Under the pieces are notes generated by a model that ran no database searches, had not been told where the DNA came from, and worked only from the letters and a program-made list of their open reading frames with translations. From contig JANCIK010000013.1 of the NCBI GenBank assembly GCA_028532985.1, positions 2,356,001 to 2,420,000 of the forward strand: a stretch of DNA of 64,000 nt, given 5' to 3'. This document shows, piece after piece, positions 25,246-36,199 of this stretch. The DNA comes from Stropharia rugosoannulata (taxonomy: Eukaryota; Basidiomycota; Agaricomycetes; Agaricales; Strophariaceae). The position numbers and the translations under genes are program-made. Every line of letters begins with the position of its first letter. Within the stretch, counting starts at the first letter, position 1.

Positions 25246-26648
25246 CTAAATGGACTCGCTCTCCTTGTATATCAATGCACGCTGCGATCCTGAACTCCGT
25301 GGAGACACCTGAGGTCCATATTCCTTGGCTGCGGTGTCGCGCAAAGAATTCCTGGCGTTCAGTCTATCATCTTCGTCAATTTTCCCGCTACTGGCTAAAG
25401 TGACCGAAAAAGACATACGCTGAAAGCAACGAATTGGAATAAACTGGAGATAAATTAGCTAAATGACATTTGAATATAGATGGCAGGTGAACGTACGCTT
25501 TGCTAGGCAAGTGAACAATGCCAAGAATAGGACTTGAGAAACGTCAGCCCATTTTCCCGTGAAGAATAAGTTTCACTCTTACAGTTCTTTTGCATAGTTT
25601 GATACTAAATACGACTTAGTTTAGCTTTGTGAAAACTGACATAAATCACTTACAAGAATAAGGACTACAACGGCAGTGATACTAAAACGAGTGGCACCCT
25701 ATGAGAAGAGCGGACTTATCCAGTAACGCAATCATACCTGGTGATAAGACCCGTCCCTATAGCCAGCATGAGAAAACAACATAATGAAGAAATTATGAAT
25801 AACGACATACGGATCGTCAATAGCATCAAGTGGTCAATGAGTTTGATCATTCTATAACGCGGCGATATTAGCAAGCATACAGGGAAGTATGCATGGAAGG
25901 AACATACTTTGCTGCGCGCTCCCTCTTACTCGACAAGAATGAAAGCATTGATCCGGCTATTAAGACATCGACTACTGCCGCTGTGATGAGGAGCGCCGTG
26001 ATAAAATGTTCGTACTTGATTCGAGATAGGTCGACATCCAAGGATGACGCAGTGGCTTCGATGCCTATGTACGTGCTCATGCCACAGCGCGACAAGGCGA
26101 CAAGTGCTGTAAATGCGCCGATAGCCTTCCATGGGGACGGCAGGGCTGTCCATACCCGATACGAGAAGAATATCTGATTGAGTGCTCTTTTGTTTAGGGG
26201 ATGGCAAAACACAGGTAGAGAAACCTTTCGACTCACCTGGACGATGGTAGTGATGAAGCCGCTGATTATTGTCACCACTCCAAATATTGGTATAGGATAA
26301 GGCTCAATCGATGTCTTCAGTTGATAATCCGTCACTATGTAGAGCTCGCGGCAAACAGAAATGGTATGCCCAAGTTCAAGCAGCCTGGAAGTGAGATATG
26401 TTGAACATACGAGCAGGACCGTGGTTTTATTGAAGCATACCAGATTACACCGACCTGAAGCAAAGTTCAATCAGCATAATTCTAGGAGACGAACACTCAA
26501 AACGCACCGCGATCTTAAACGCCAGTCTATCATCCCCGAACTGGTTGTAGTAGGTGTAAACTTGCATCGTGACGATGCCGAATAGGACCAAGGAGAAATA
26601 CGTCCCGATTTCCAGGGCACCGATGGTATTATCAAAAGTAGGTGTCAT
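25246..26648 (-). CDS. Multi-pass membrane protein, DUF6534-like
   Basis: An integral membrane protein of the seven-helix type that is expanded in mushrooms; function unknown. The start at 26648 gives MTPTFDNTIGALEIGTYFSL, then helices through VLFGIVTMQVYTYYNQFGDD, WLLELGHTISVCRELYIVT (after phase-consistent short introns), IPIFGVVTIISGFITTIVQ, an FFSYRVW motif, WKAIGAFTALVALSRCG, and HFITALLITAAVVDVLIAGS. The C-terminal tail LNARNSLRDTAAKEYGPQVS ending KESESI is at 25246. This order (helices, FxxYRxW, LNxRxSLR tail) fits the family. The exons between about 25400 and 25860 are hard to join: with consensus splice sites the helix FSITAVVVLIL falls one base out of frame after NTGLIT-like sequence (near 25695-25740). 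Either splicing is unusual, or the copy is damaged, or there is a sequence error. Confidence 0.7.
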
Positions 26649-27982
26649 AGTGGGCTTTCCAGCAGCAAATGAATTTCTGCTATCGAGTGATGTGGGGGGT
26701 TCGTTGGTGATACAATCGGAAAAACAGCCAGCGCGAAGCAAGTTCGACGCTGAAGTATGCGAACAAGCACCCCAGGTTCGTTGCCATTGCTATGTCCAGC
26801 ATTATCGCATAAAATATGAGGCTCGGAGTCATTCCCCACCGGGATGGGGAGAAAGAAAAGCAGGGAGTCGATCGGCGGGACAAGATTCAAACATTTTGCT
26901 TTGCTTCCGCTGGGGTACTCGCACGTGATTTAATTACTTGTTGGACACGGGCGCTTAACTTCAGTCGCCTGTGGGCAACCTGCGGAAGTTAAGAGAAATA
27001 CCAAGCTTGAAGACATTTATCTCATAATTCATTCATACTAACATAATGCACTTCACGATTACTTCACTCACTGCTTTTTTGGAAGCAGATCCAGTAACTT
27101 CGTACTACTACTGTACATCTATATGTGGCACCAAGTGGAAACTTGGCTAATGCTTGGCTCGGAAATAGCGGTATGCTATGGGCGGATGTACACATGCATT
27201 CTAGACATTAACTGCGCACCACGTAATCCGAAAATATATTTCAGAGATGAATCCCAGGGAATTTCATATTTTTTATCATTAGTAGCCGCAGTGATTTGCA
27301 GGTGTATGGGTTTAATGATACTGTCGTGGAGATACACCGAAGATTTAGTATGTCTAAGCACTGAGTGTTCAAATTAAGAAATATCCGTAAGACTGTGATA
27401 ACGTGTACTACTTACTAGTTTGTACTGTTAATATAAAAAATTAAAATACTAATGTCTCTTAACATGATTTCTTTTTCTTCAAAGCATATAATCCTACCTA
27501 TAAGCTATTCATCCCTCGCTGATCATTAGTGACAGGTCTCCATTTACTTCGCAGGTTGTTTCTGGGTGGAATCCGGATGCACCGCCCGGCGCCTATCACG
27601 GCATTGAACATTATTAGCTGGGGTACACGTGATTGCTGCATCATCATCACATTCCCCGAGTCCGTCACCAAACGCATTCAGTTTTCAGTTACGAGATCTT
27701 GCCAACAGTATCGAGTTATGGTCCACTTCTATACATTCATCCAACTGTAATTCTTGCAATCAATCTCCCAGGCCTTTGAAAACTCAAACTCGACTGTAAA
27801 GTCTAGAGTCTTGACTGGTGGACAACAAGTGGACAGCAAGTGGACAGTGCCTCGGATTATCAGCGTTTGCAACTGCCAATTAGCAGGCACGTTGTGTGCA
27901 AAATACGCGTTGACTAGACGAAAAGCTCCGAGGAACGACTCTATCTAGACCAGGAGCGTTCCCTTTGCATCCAAGAGCAAAA
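26649..27982. other. Intergenic region between divergent genes
   Basis: About 1.3 kb shared as promoter space by the leftward membrane protein and the rightward transporter. It includes the direct words GTGGACAACAAGTGGACAGC and AAGTGGACAG at about 27818-27845 (a short imperfect repeat of GTGGACA). No gene was recognised. Confidence 0.5.
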
Positions 27983-30601
27983 ATGACGGGCTTTTCTGCC
28001 CTGCCTGGTACTGCGGAAGAGGGAAATGACGATCTGCAACGCAAGTTCAGAGGAGTCTCGCGGATTGTCGGTCCTCCATGGGCTCGACTACCTGCCATTA
28101 CGATTGGGCTGCTGGGTGTGCAGATATTCTGGAGTGTGGAGATGTCATACGGTGCGCGAAACCCACTTGCACGAAGCTTAGTGATTAACACTGCACACAG
28201 CCTCTCCCTACCTGCTTTCACTTGGGTTATCCAAGTCAAACATGGCGATTGTGTTTGTGGCAGGGCCAGTATCTGGGCTAATAATGCAGCCTCTAATTGG
28301 TGAGTAGCTGAGCTCACCTGTTCTGTAAGGTGCTCAAAGCAGCAGGTGTACTGGCGGATAATTGTACCTCGAGGTTTGGGCGAAGGCGGCCGTATATGAT
28401 GCTGGGGACATGTATTTGCATGACTGGGATGCTTCTGTTAGGATTCACGCGTGGTGTTGCTTCAATCTTTACGGGTTGGGATAACGATGCGGTACGTTTT
28501 GCATGTTATAATTTACATGTGTCTGATACAGAGCCCAGAACGACACTTTGACTATATGGCTTGCCGTATTAGCTATTTACCTCATAGATTTCTCTATAAA
28601 TGCAGGTGAGCTGCTCGGCATCCGTCTTTGCTATACCTTCTCAACAAGCTTGTGTATGCAGTTCAGGCAGTGGACCGAGCACTACTAGTGGATACCTTAC
28701 CATCATCAGAACAGGCAGCTGGAAATGCATGGGCGGCACGTATGCTGGGCCTTGGTAGCGTTGTAGGGTTCTTCGTGTAAGTTAGCAGGCGCTGTATGCT
28801 GATATATGCTCATGTCATGGCAGGGGAAACGTTAACCTTGCCCGTTTCCTCCCCTTCCTCGGCAAGACCCAGCTCCAGGTTCTGTCTGTCGTTGTTTCTT
28901 TTCTCCTATTTTGGGGCCACGCCTTAATGGCACTCTTTGTAAAGGAGAAGGTCCTCCTTCAATCATACACTGCGGATGGGTGTGTCTTCTGTGTCCGTTT
29001 TTGCGCACCACTGACCAACCCGCTTGTGCAGGAAATCGAATCGTAGAACATTTACCCAAGAAATAAGAGAAATCTGGATTAATATGCTCACCCTTCCCCG
29101 GGTTATTAGACAGATTGTATGCATCTTTTTTCCCTCTGCCCCATGGACCTCGTCTAATATATGCGCAGTGTTTAATACAGTTTTTGTACGTTTTATTTTG
29201 ACGTCTCTTCTTGAAACTGAAACTTTCCCTAGTGCTTGGATCGCATGGTTTCCTTTACTATTTTACAGCACCCTTTATGTCGGGGACCTTTATAAACGAA
29301 CAGCTCCACCAGCAGAAACGACCGAGGAAATAGCTGCACTCGACGCAGAAGCGACACGTCTGGGATCCAGAGCTCTATTTTTCTCTGCACTCCTTTCCCT
29401 GACCGTCAATTTCATTCTTCCAGTATTTGTAACAGAGGCTGCCAAGAGCGGAAATCCCCCGCCATTGAAATTCGTCAAGTCGTGGTGGGAAAGAATCTCT
29501 GTACCGCAGAGCATGCAGATCCACCTATCGACGTTGTGGGCGATCAGTCATCTGGTCTTCGCAAGTTGTATGTTTGCGACTTTGTGAGTAATGAAAATCT
29601 TGAATTGGATTGCTTATCCATCTGCGTTCAGCTTTACCCATAGTGTGTGGGGTTCGACGCTCCTAATTACCGTAACCGGGTTTTCGTGGGCAATCACACA
29701 GTGGGCTCCTTTCTCCCTTGTTTGTATTCTCTCCTCCTGTGTAATGTCACATTGACTCAGTTGGGATGCATACAGCTGGCGGAAGCCATCCTAACAGAAC
29801 CCGCCTCACAAAACATCGATGACACTGGTTCAATCCAGCTAGCAGATACCCGTACTACGATGCGAAGAAGCGAAGAAAACGAGCGCTCTGTTTTCCTTCC
29901 CGGGGACGATAGCGACGATGACGACGAGGCGGAAACAGCTCGTCGTAGCCAAGAACGCCGGCGCATGCTCGCCAATTCTGGTGCTCAGGTCAGCCGGATA
30001 GACATCAGCCATGGTGTCAATGATGAAGACGACTATGAGATTGTTCCCGGCCCCAATGACAGCGGCCATAGGCATGCAATGGCCTCTCCTAAGACTCTGA
30101 GTTCTAAGGCTGGAATCATCTTGGTGCGTCAAACAACGTTAGTTAGTTCGCCTTTTCTGACGTTCACCATACTTCTTTCGTTCAGGGGATTGCGAATATT
30201 GCGGTTGTCGTCCCGCAGTTCATCGTTACGGGGTTTTCCGCGATTCTGTTTGCGCTACTGGACCCCAAACAACCTTCCCTTCCATCGCACCGTGCGCCGG
30301 TCGCCCCTGTTCCTGGTCCAACGGGAAATGCGACAGTTATCCTCGCAACGAATGTTACAGGTGAAATTGCTGCTCGAGCGAGTGCATATCTGCACAATCT
30401 TGCTTTCACAGCCCGGGAGGAAGAAGTGACAAACCAGCAGGGCAAATCAAACTCCGTTGTGTATATCTTTAGGTGGGAGTATTCTTCCATCGTCCTTTGA
30501 CGCGGCTTCTAAACCTAAAAATGTGTAGGATTGGAGGGATAGCTGCCACGTTCGCATTTGTTTTGTGTTGGAGATTATCTAGAGAGTTGCGACACCGATG
30601 A
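27983..30601 (+). CDS. Sucrose/alpha-glucoside transporter (GPH/SUT-like MFS)
   Basis: A proton-coupled sugar transporter related to plant sucrose carriers and to fission-yeast Sut1, located in the plasma membrane. The start is MTGFSALPGTAEEGND at 27983. Landmarks in order: ITIGLLGVQIFWSVEMSY (helix 1), SKSNMAIVFVAGPVSGLIMQ, then RFGRRRPYMMLGT (the SRxGRRRP loop motif of the family), DFSINAVQAVDRALLVDTLP, WAARMLGLGSVVGFFVGNVN, FLGKTQLQVLSVVVSFLLF, then after introns QFFAWIAWFPLLFYSTLYVG, a large loop, VWGSTLLITVTGFSWAITQW, an acidic cytosolic loop (LPGDDSDDDDEAETARRSQE), and late helices GIANIAVVVPQFIVTGFSAI and GGIAATFAFVLCWRL. The stop is at 30601. About nine introns join in phase and no damage is visible. 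Substrate (sucrose versus maltose-like sugars) cannot be decided from sequence. Confidence 0.9.
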
Positions 30602-31584
30602 CCGAGCTCCTACTATACCCACTGCTAGTTTTTTCCAAGACCCCTTCGCATTCTGTACGTTTTTGTCGCTCTGTAAAGTAATCTAATATCTTGTTATTGT
30701 CCACTACGTGGAACTGCATTTCATTCGGTTGGCCCCCGGTGCTACAGCACGGTTCCACATGTCCAATGACTCGAAACGCTTTCAATTGCGTATGATGTAC
30801 AACGTCCAATTGATGTCGCCCTTACAACAAACTCAAAAGTATTTCCCGCTGTTTTGGGTTGTATCACTGAATTTTGACTAAATAACCAAGAATTTCCTTT
30901 CTGGCATTTCGGAAGGCCTAGCGTATATTTGTAAGTCCTGGCTCGGCCATCGCATACCATAATTTGAAGGCACACAAATCGCGTGGCACTTATGTTTATA
31001 ACGGTGAACCATTTATACTTCTTCTGCCCTTGAACGGAACCGATTTGACTGTTAGCTCGTCAAAGAAGCTCTTACGTTGCGAAGTATGAAAGTGGAGTTA
31101 GTAAAAAGTTGCCAAAGTGCGTGCTAAATTATTCTTGTGCTACGAGGAATGTGGGTTTAATCTGTCCCAAGCTTCATAATCTAGCTACATATAACGTCCA
31201 AGTTCCTCTTAGTTGACCGACGGAGCTGCATTCACTCATGAAAGCGCCAGCTTTCGATTGCCCCTCGTGTGGAGACAAGATCACTGCGAGCGTGCACAGG
31301 TAGCAGCTTACTCGGGTAGAAGCTCTTTAGCTCTTCCTATGGCACAGCAATTGCCGCATTCAACCGCAGGTTGTTTAAAATATGACGGAGTCCAAGGGCC
31401 GTTTTAAGATTCGAGCTTGTTTTGATGCTAACAATAGTTGACGACGTCTCAGAAAAATGACACCAGGCTAGGGGTCCTCAACATTCCCAGAGCATTAAAA
31501 GGGTACAAAGGCACCTGTCAGTCTGGAAAAGCAGCCTTGTTATTCATCTTTTTCATTGCTCTAGATCGTACATACCCATTGCCC
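30602..31584. other. Intergenic region, peroxidase promoter
   Basis: About 980 nt between the transporter stop and the peroxidase start. It has no credible gene. A TATA-like element near 31494 is listed separately. Confidence 0.5.
31493..31500 (+). promoter_or_regulatory. Possible TATA box of the peroxidase gene
   Basis: The sequence CATTAAAA followed by GGGT lies about 85 nt before the peroxidase ATG, a usual place for a TATA element of a regulated secreted-enzyme gene in mushrooms. The match is loose, so this is a suggestion only. Confidence 0.3.
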
Positions 31585-33491
31585 ATGGTACCCAACAGGG
31601 TCCTCTCTGCGCTTGCTCTGGTACTCGCGCTTGTTGTGGTTGAAGGTGAGTTACGTTACACGCTATCTCTAGTATCTAGTACGCATCTCAAGCCGCGAGA
31701 CTGTAGCAAGGCCTTCACCACCGAAAAAGAGCAAGAGTATATGTCCTGACGGGGTCAATACTGCAAAAAACAAAGCGTGCTGTGTTCTGTTCCCCATCGT
31801 GCAAGATCTGACACAGAACTACTTTGAAAATGAATGCGGTGATAATGTTGGTCTTCCTTGCCGATTCCAACGCACTCAACATGTCCTGATGCTCAAGCTC
31901 ATAGGCTCACGGCGCGCTCCGTCTCTTATTCCACGACGCAATAGGAATCTCCCCAAGGTTTGGGTATGTGGCCTCAAACGTACTAGTCCACATCTTTCTA
32001 ACTCCATGTTCATTGTCAATAAAGCGGAGGAGGCGCTGATGGTTCCATCTCCACCTTCAATGTGACGGAACTAAGCTTTCCGGCGAACCTAGGCATCCTG
32101 GATATCCTAGAAGAAATGAATCCCTACCTCTTCAAGTACGCTGACGTACTCAGTCCAGGCGACTTGTGCGTGCGCTTTTCTTTATAGCACAAATCAGCAA
32201 CTTAGAATGTTAACTTTCGTCTTGCCTCCTTCTCGGCCTTCTTTCCAATTCCTTTGTAAAACAGTATCCAGCTCGCGGGCGCAGTCAGCCTTGTCCAATG
32301 CCCCGGGGCACCGCGCGTTCCGTTCTACTTGGGACGCCCCCCACCTGTTGCACCAGCACCACCTGGCCTCGTTCCTGAGCCGTTTGACAGTATTGCATCC
32401 ATAGTCGAACGCTTTGGAGAGGTGGGCTTTAACCAGCCAGCAGATATTGTTGCGATTGTTGCTGGGGCGCACAGTATCGGTGGCGCTGACGATATCGTAC
32501 CGGATATGCAAGGGTGAGCTCAACCGAGCATACATCACCTTCCATGTGAAATTAATAACTAATTGCGCACATTACAGCCTGCCGTTTGATTCAACGCCCA
32601 GCTTATTTGACAGTATGTTGTTTAAACCGTTTTACAAGACATCTAGCAAGTTGATATACGGTCCCTTAGCTCAAATCTTCGTTGAAGTACAATTGCATGG
32701 CACGATGTACACTGGGTATGCAATAGCAAGCGACACATCTCGTTTTTGTTGAATAACAATCACAGACTGGGTGGCCAACAAGGAGAGGTCGAGACAGCTA
32801 TAGCTGGTACTGTGCGCTTGCAGTCTGATAGCCTGGTGAGATATGCAATGTTGGAGGCCATGTACCATGACACTTAACCCATAACTATAGCTCGCTCGCG
32901 ATCCCTCTACCACCTGTGCTTGGCAATCGTATGCTAGTATGCTTTTCTCATTTTTAAATCAACAATGACTTTAAATAACACCATTTTATAGACAATCAAG
33001 CAGCATTGGTACAAGATTTCGCAAATGGAATTCTTAAGTTGTCCCTGTTGGGTCAGGATTCTCGCAAGGTATATCAGGAATCAGGATACAGTCTTGCCGG
33101 TCCCTGTCGTCGTTTTACTGACTCGAACTAGTTAATTGACTGCAGTGAAGTTATTCCTGATCCGATTGGCCTAACCAGTGGTCCCGCCACCTTTCCGCCT
33201 GGCCTGAACCTGAACGATATTGACCAAACGGTATAACCATGCAGATCTTGAGCAGCTAATTTCTAACAAGACCGTGTACAGTGCCCTACAGTTCCCTTTC
33301 CACCGCTTGGCGTTCAACAAGGTATTTAAAGAGAATCAGTTCATGACACTTTTGTTTGTGTAACTAATTATTCCTTTACAGGTTCACCAATCACAGTTCC
33401 CCCCATGTTGGCGAATTTATATTATCCATTGCGCAACTTCACGTTAACGATACATTTCTCTAGTCCCCAGTCGAATGGTGCGGATGGCTAA
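31585..33491 (+). CDS. Secreted class II heme peroxidase, MnP-like with D-G-D site
   Basis: Extracellular fungal peroxidase of the lignin/manganese peroxidase superfamily. A signal peptide (MVPNRVLSALALVLALVVVE) and basic propeptide lead to CPDGVNTAKNKACC, the usual mature start. About ten short introns were joined by phase. The distal helix is AHGALRLLFHDAIG with Arg and distal His (31932-31934); GADGS is the distal calcium site; VQCPGAPRVPFYLGRPPP-like sequence follows; AGAHSIGGADDI contains the proximal His (32470-32472); LPFDSTPSLFD and GGQQGEVE match the family. The three positions that bind Mn(II) in classic enzymes read Asp (31841-31843), Gly (31911-31913) and Asp (32488-32490) instead of Glu, Glu, Asp. 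The lignin-peroxidase tryptophan position, five before the proximal His, is Ile. The tail is short (last residues near 33489), as in short MnPs. The donor of the intron at 31847-31904 reads GTTGGT. The gene looks intact; its neighbour, an amidase, is convergent 178 nt away. Confidence 0.93.
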
Positions 33492-33669
33492 TAAGGAGAC
33501 GTTGCATGACATTCTTTTGCTTATGAATAAACTTTTACATTCCTTATCTAGGCCTTATGTATACCGGACTTTTAGAATAGAAGGATGACTATGCTTTATA
33601 TACGTATTATGTGTATACAATTTGAGATAGTGCATTCCCGATGTTCTGGACAATTTGGGCACGATGACT

Positions 33670-35841
33670 TCATACTTTTCCAACAATATCTATCAATTGA
33701 GTCTTTGGTATTGCTGCAGCAAATGCCTTGCGTGCAAGTCTGGTCTGAGTCTTTTGTTCGTAGGCGAAAGCGAAGCTGATCAGATCAAACTCTGAAAATG
33801 CTGTGCCCAGGAAGGAGAGACCAAATGGTGCCCCGGGAGCCGGATAAATGGTCAGGGGACCCGCGGACTGGGTGGTCTGATTATCTGGGAAGAACCCTAG
33901 TGGGACTGCCAGCAAGTGAGTTTGAAGTAAGCGTTACACTACGGTATAGGATATTGGGACTGTGCTTGCCTGTGACAATAGGATAACCGGCAATAGCTGC
34001 ATCCAAAGAAATGTGAGTCGATAATTACTCATTTTTAGGTCGTATCTACGTACCTGCAGGAACTGTGGTGCGCCCTGCCGCGGGGAGCACAAGTGCATCC
34101 AAGTTGTGTTCTTTTAAAGCAGCGTCAATGCCACGAGTAGCTCCAAGCTCTTTATTAAATGCCAGTGATTGGAAGAAGGCTGCGTTTCGGCCAGTAGTTG
34201 CTTGAGCAGCTATAAAACTGCAGTTCATCAGTATTCCGTGGGCTACAATAATTGATAATTTGAGGCTCACTCGCTCTGGGACGTAAAATTTGTAGGCTCT
34301 TCAAGTGAAGGGTTTGCATTGTCGAAGGCTATCAAGTCAGCCAAGCTTCTCACTCCAGATGGATTTGAAAGCAGTGCTTCATAGTAAGCGTTCAATTGAA
34401 TCTGTGAAATATTGAATGAGCCTGCATGAATAGGCTGGAGTTGGGCTGGGGGAGTGGAAATTTACTTTGAAGTCAGTGTCTAGCACAAATGTCTCGTTCC
34501 CCGATTTAACAATTTCATCAGCAGAAGGAAGATCGGCTGGGTCGACAATGGTCGCGCCTAGGCTCTTTATCGTTAGCAATGCTTGCTCAAAGACAACGCC
34601 TATGAAAGGGTCATTTCCCGTGAGCGTATCGTTGAGGAAAACTCGGCGGGGAACCCCAATGCGCTTTCCCTTGAGTGCATTCTTATTCAGTGCCTTCGTG
34701 TAATCGGGGACCACGTGTGGCTGGGCAAGAGTGAAGTTGTCATTGGGATCTGTCCCTGCAATAATGGATAGTACAATTGCAGCGTCCGTCATTGATCTGG
34801 TCAGTGGCCCAACTGTATCCTGATGCTCTGATATAGGAACGACTAACATGCAGAGATATTATTAGAAATAAAATCCTTCCATTTAAATGGAAATGACTAC
34901 CTCCCGCCCGTGAAGTCAGTCCAACCGTAGGTTTGATGCCTGCTAGATTGTTGTGGCTGGTTGGACATGTAATGCTGCCGTCCGTTTCACTTCCCAATGT
35001 CACCGACACAAGCCCGATAGAAGCCGCCACTCCAGATCCCGATGAGGACCCGCATGGATCTGTATTTGGGAAGTAGGCGTTCGTGCATTGTCCACCCCGC
35101 CCTGACCAACCCGATGCAAGGTTTCCCCTGAAATGTGCAAACTCTGAAAGATTCGCCTTGCCTGATGATTTAAAATGTCTCTTAGCGGATATTTTATGCT
35201 TCTACAGAGCTGACGTACCAAGAATAATGGCTCCCGCTTTCCTGAGTCGCTTCACCACTCCTGCGTCTTCTGGGACAATTGACTTCAAGAGGCTGAACGA
35301 GCCCGCCGTAGTGTTCATCCCTTCCGAAATACATCCAACATCAGGTAAGAACTAGGTTATGTATCATTCATGGTACCTTCCGAGGCGATAGTGGCAATGT
35401 TGTCCTATGTTTAAAGTTCAGAAGAGAGGTTAAAGCGGGTCATAATATCGTACCTTCAGAAGAATAGGGATACCATGCATTTCTGATCGCTTTCCTGTCA
35501 ATCTTCTTTCGAGGTCTAGTTCTGCAGCTTGTTTGAGAGCGGACGGGTTTAACTCGATAACTGCCCTAAGTGCAGGGCCTTTAAGGTTGACCTCGTCAAT
35601 CCGAGCAAAGTAAGCCTGCGCGGACATGTCAAGCGATTGCAAGTGACCGACAAACTCTTGTGTTTACCTTAACGAGGTCTACACTAGAGAAATGGTGTGC
35701 ATCGAGACCTGCTTGGAGATCCGGAATAGACGCCTCATACAGATCGGGGAACACGACCTTGGATGTCGGTTGTGTTAACTGTACAGCCTTGATACAACCA
35801 AAGAGGGTGAAAACAACGCAAAGTTTGGAGGTTAGAAGCAT
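33670..35841 (-). CDS. Amidase-signature hydrolase with signal peptide (paralogue 1)
   Basis: Amidase-signature family enzyme that hydrolyses an amide bond; substrate unknown. The start at 35841 gives a hydrophobic leader (MLLTSKLCVVFTLFGCIKAV), suggesting secretion or vacuolar delivery. The catalytic Ser-cisSer-Lys triad context is present: Lys in HGIPILLKDNIAT, the GSSSGSGVAAS loop, and the nucleophile-containing SETDGSITCP. Other blocks are FPDLYEASIPDLQAGLDAHH, ISEHQDTVGPLTRSMTDAAI, NALKGKRIGVPRRVFLND, LGATIVDPADLPSAD, ELGATRGIDAALKEHNLDAL and the end PKTQLIDIVGKV. Short introns split it at the same places as the copy at 39570, with which it shares most residues, so the two arose by duplication. 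It is convergent with the peroxidase and lies just downstream of the URC4-like gene, in the same direction. No damage was seen. Confidence 0.92.
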
Positions 35842-36199
35842 GTTGTGGTCAGCTCAGGAGGGATGGACTAAATGTTATCTCAAAGTTGATTGTGTCCATT
35901 ATTATGTTGTCAGGTTTTAGATGGATAGAGGAAGTCCCCTTCCACTTGACATCCACTTCTAAAAAGATAAGAGTTATCATGATTTCAAGAATAGTGTGCT
36001 CTTCCACCGTATGCTCGTGAGATTATTCCCACAAAGGAATAAAATAAATTCCTAAATTTGGGTCGACCTTGGCGTTCACAGATTGCGTAGTGTGTATGAA
36101 GCTCGTTGATAAGTCAACCTGAGGTTCTAGAAAAGACACCTGTGTATCAGGACATAATATCAAATGGTATTGTTATTCATTTGAGAACAGGCCTATGTA
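35842..36199. other. Short intergenic region upstream of amidase 1
   Basis: About 360 nt serving as amidase-1 promoter and URC4 3' region. No gene or repeat seen. Confidence 0.5.
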
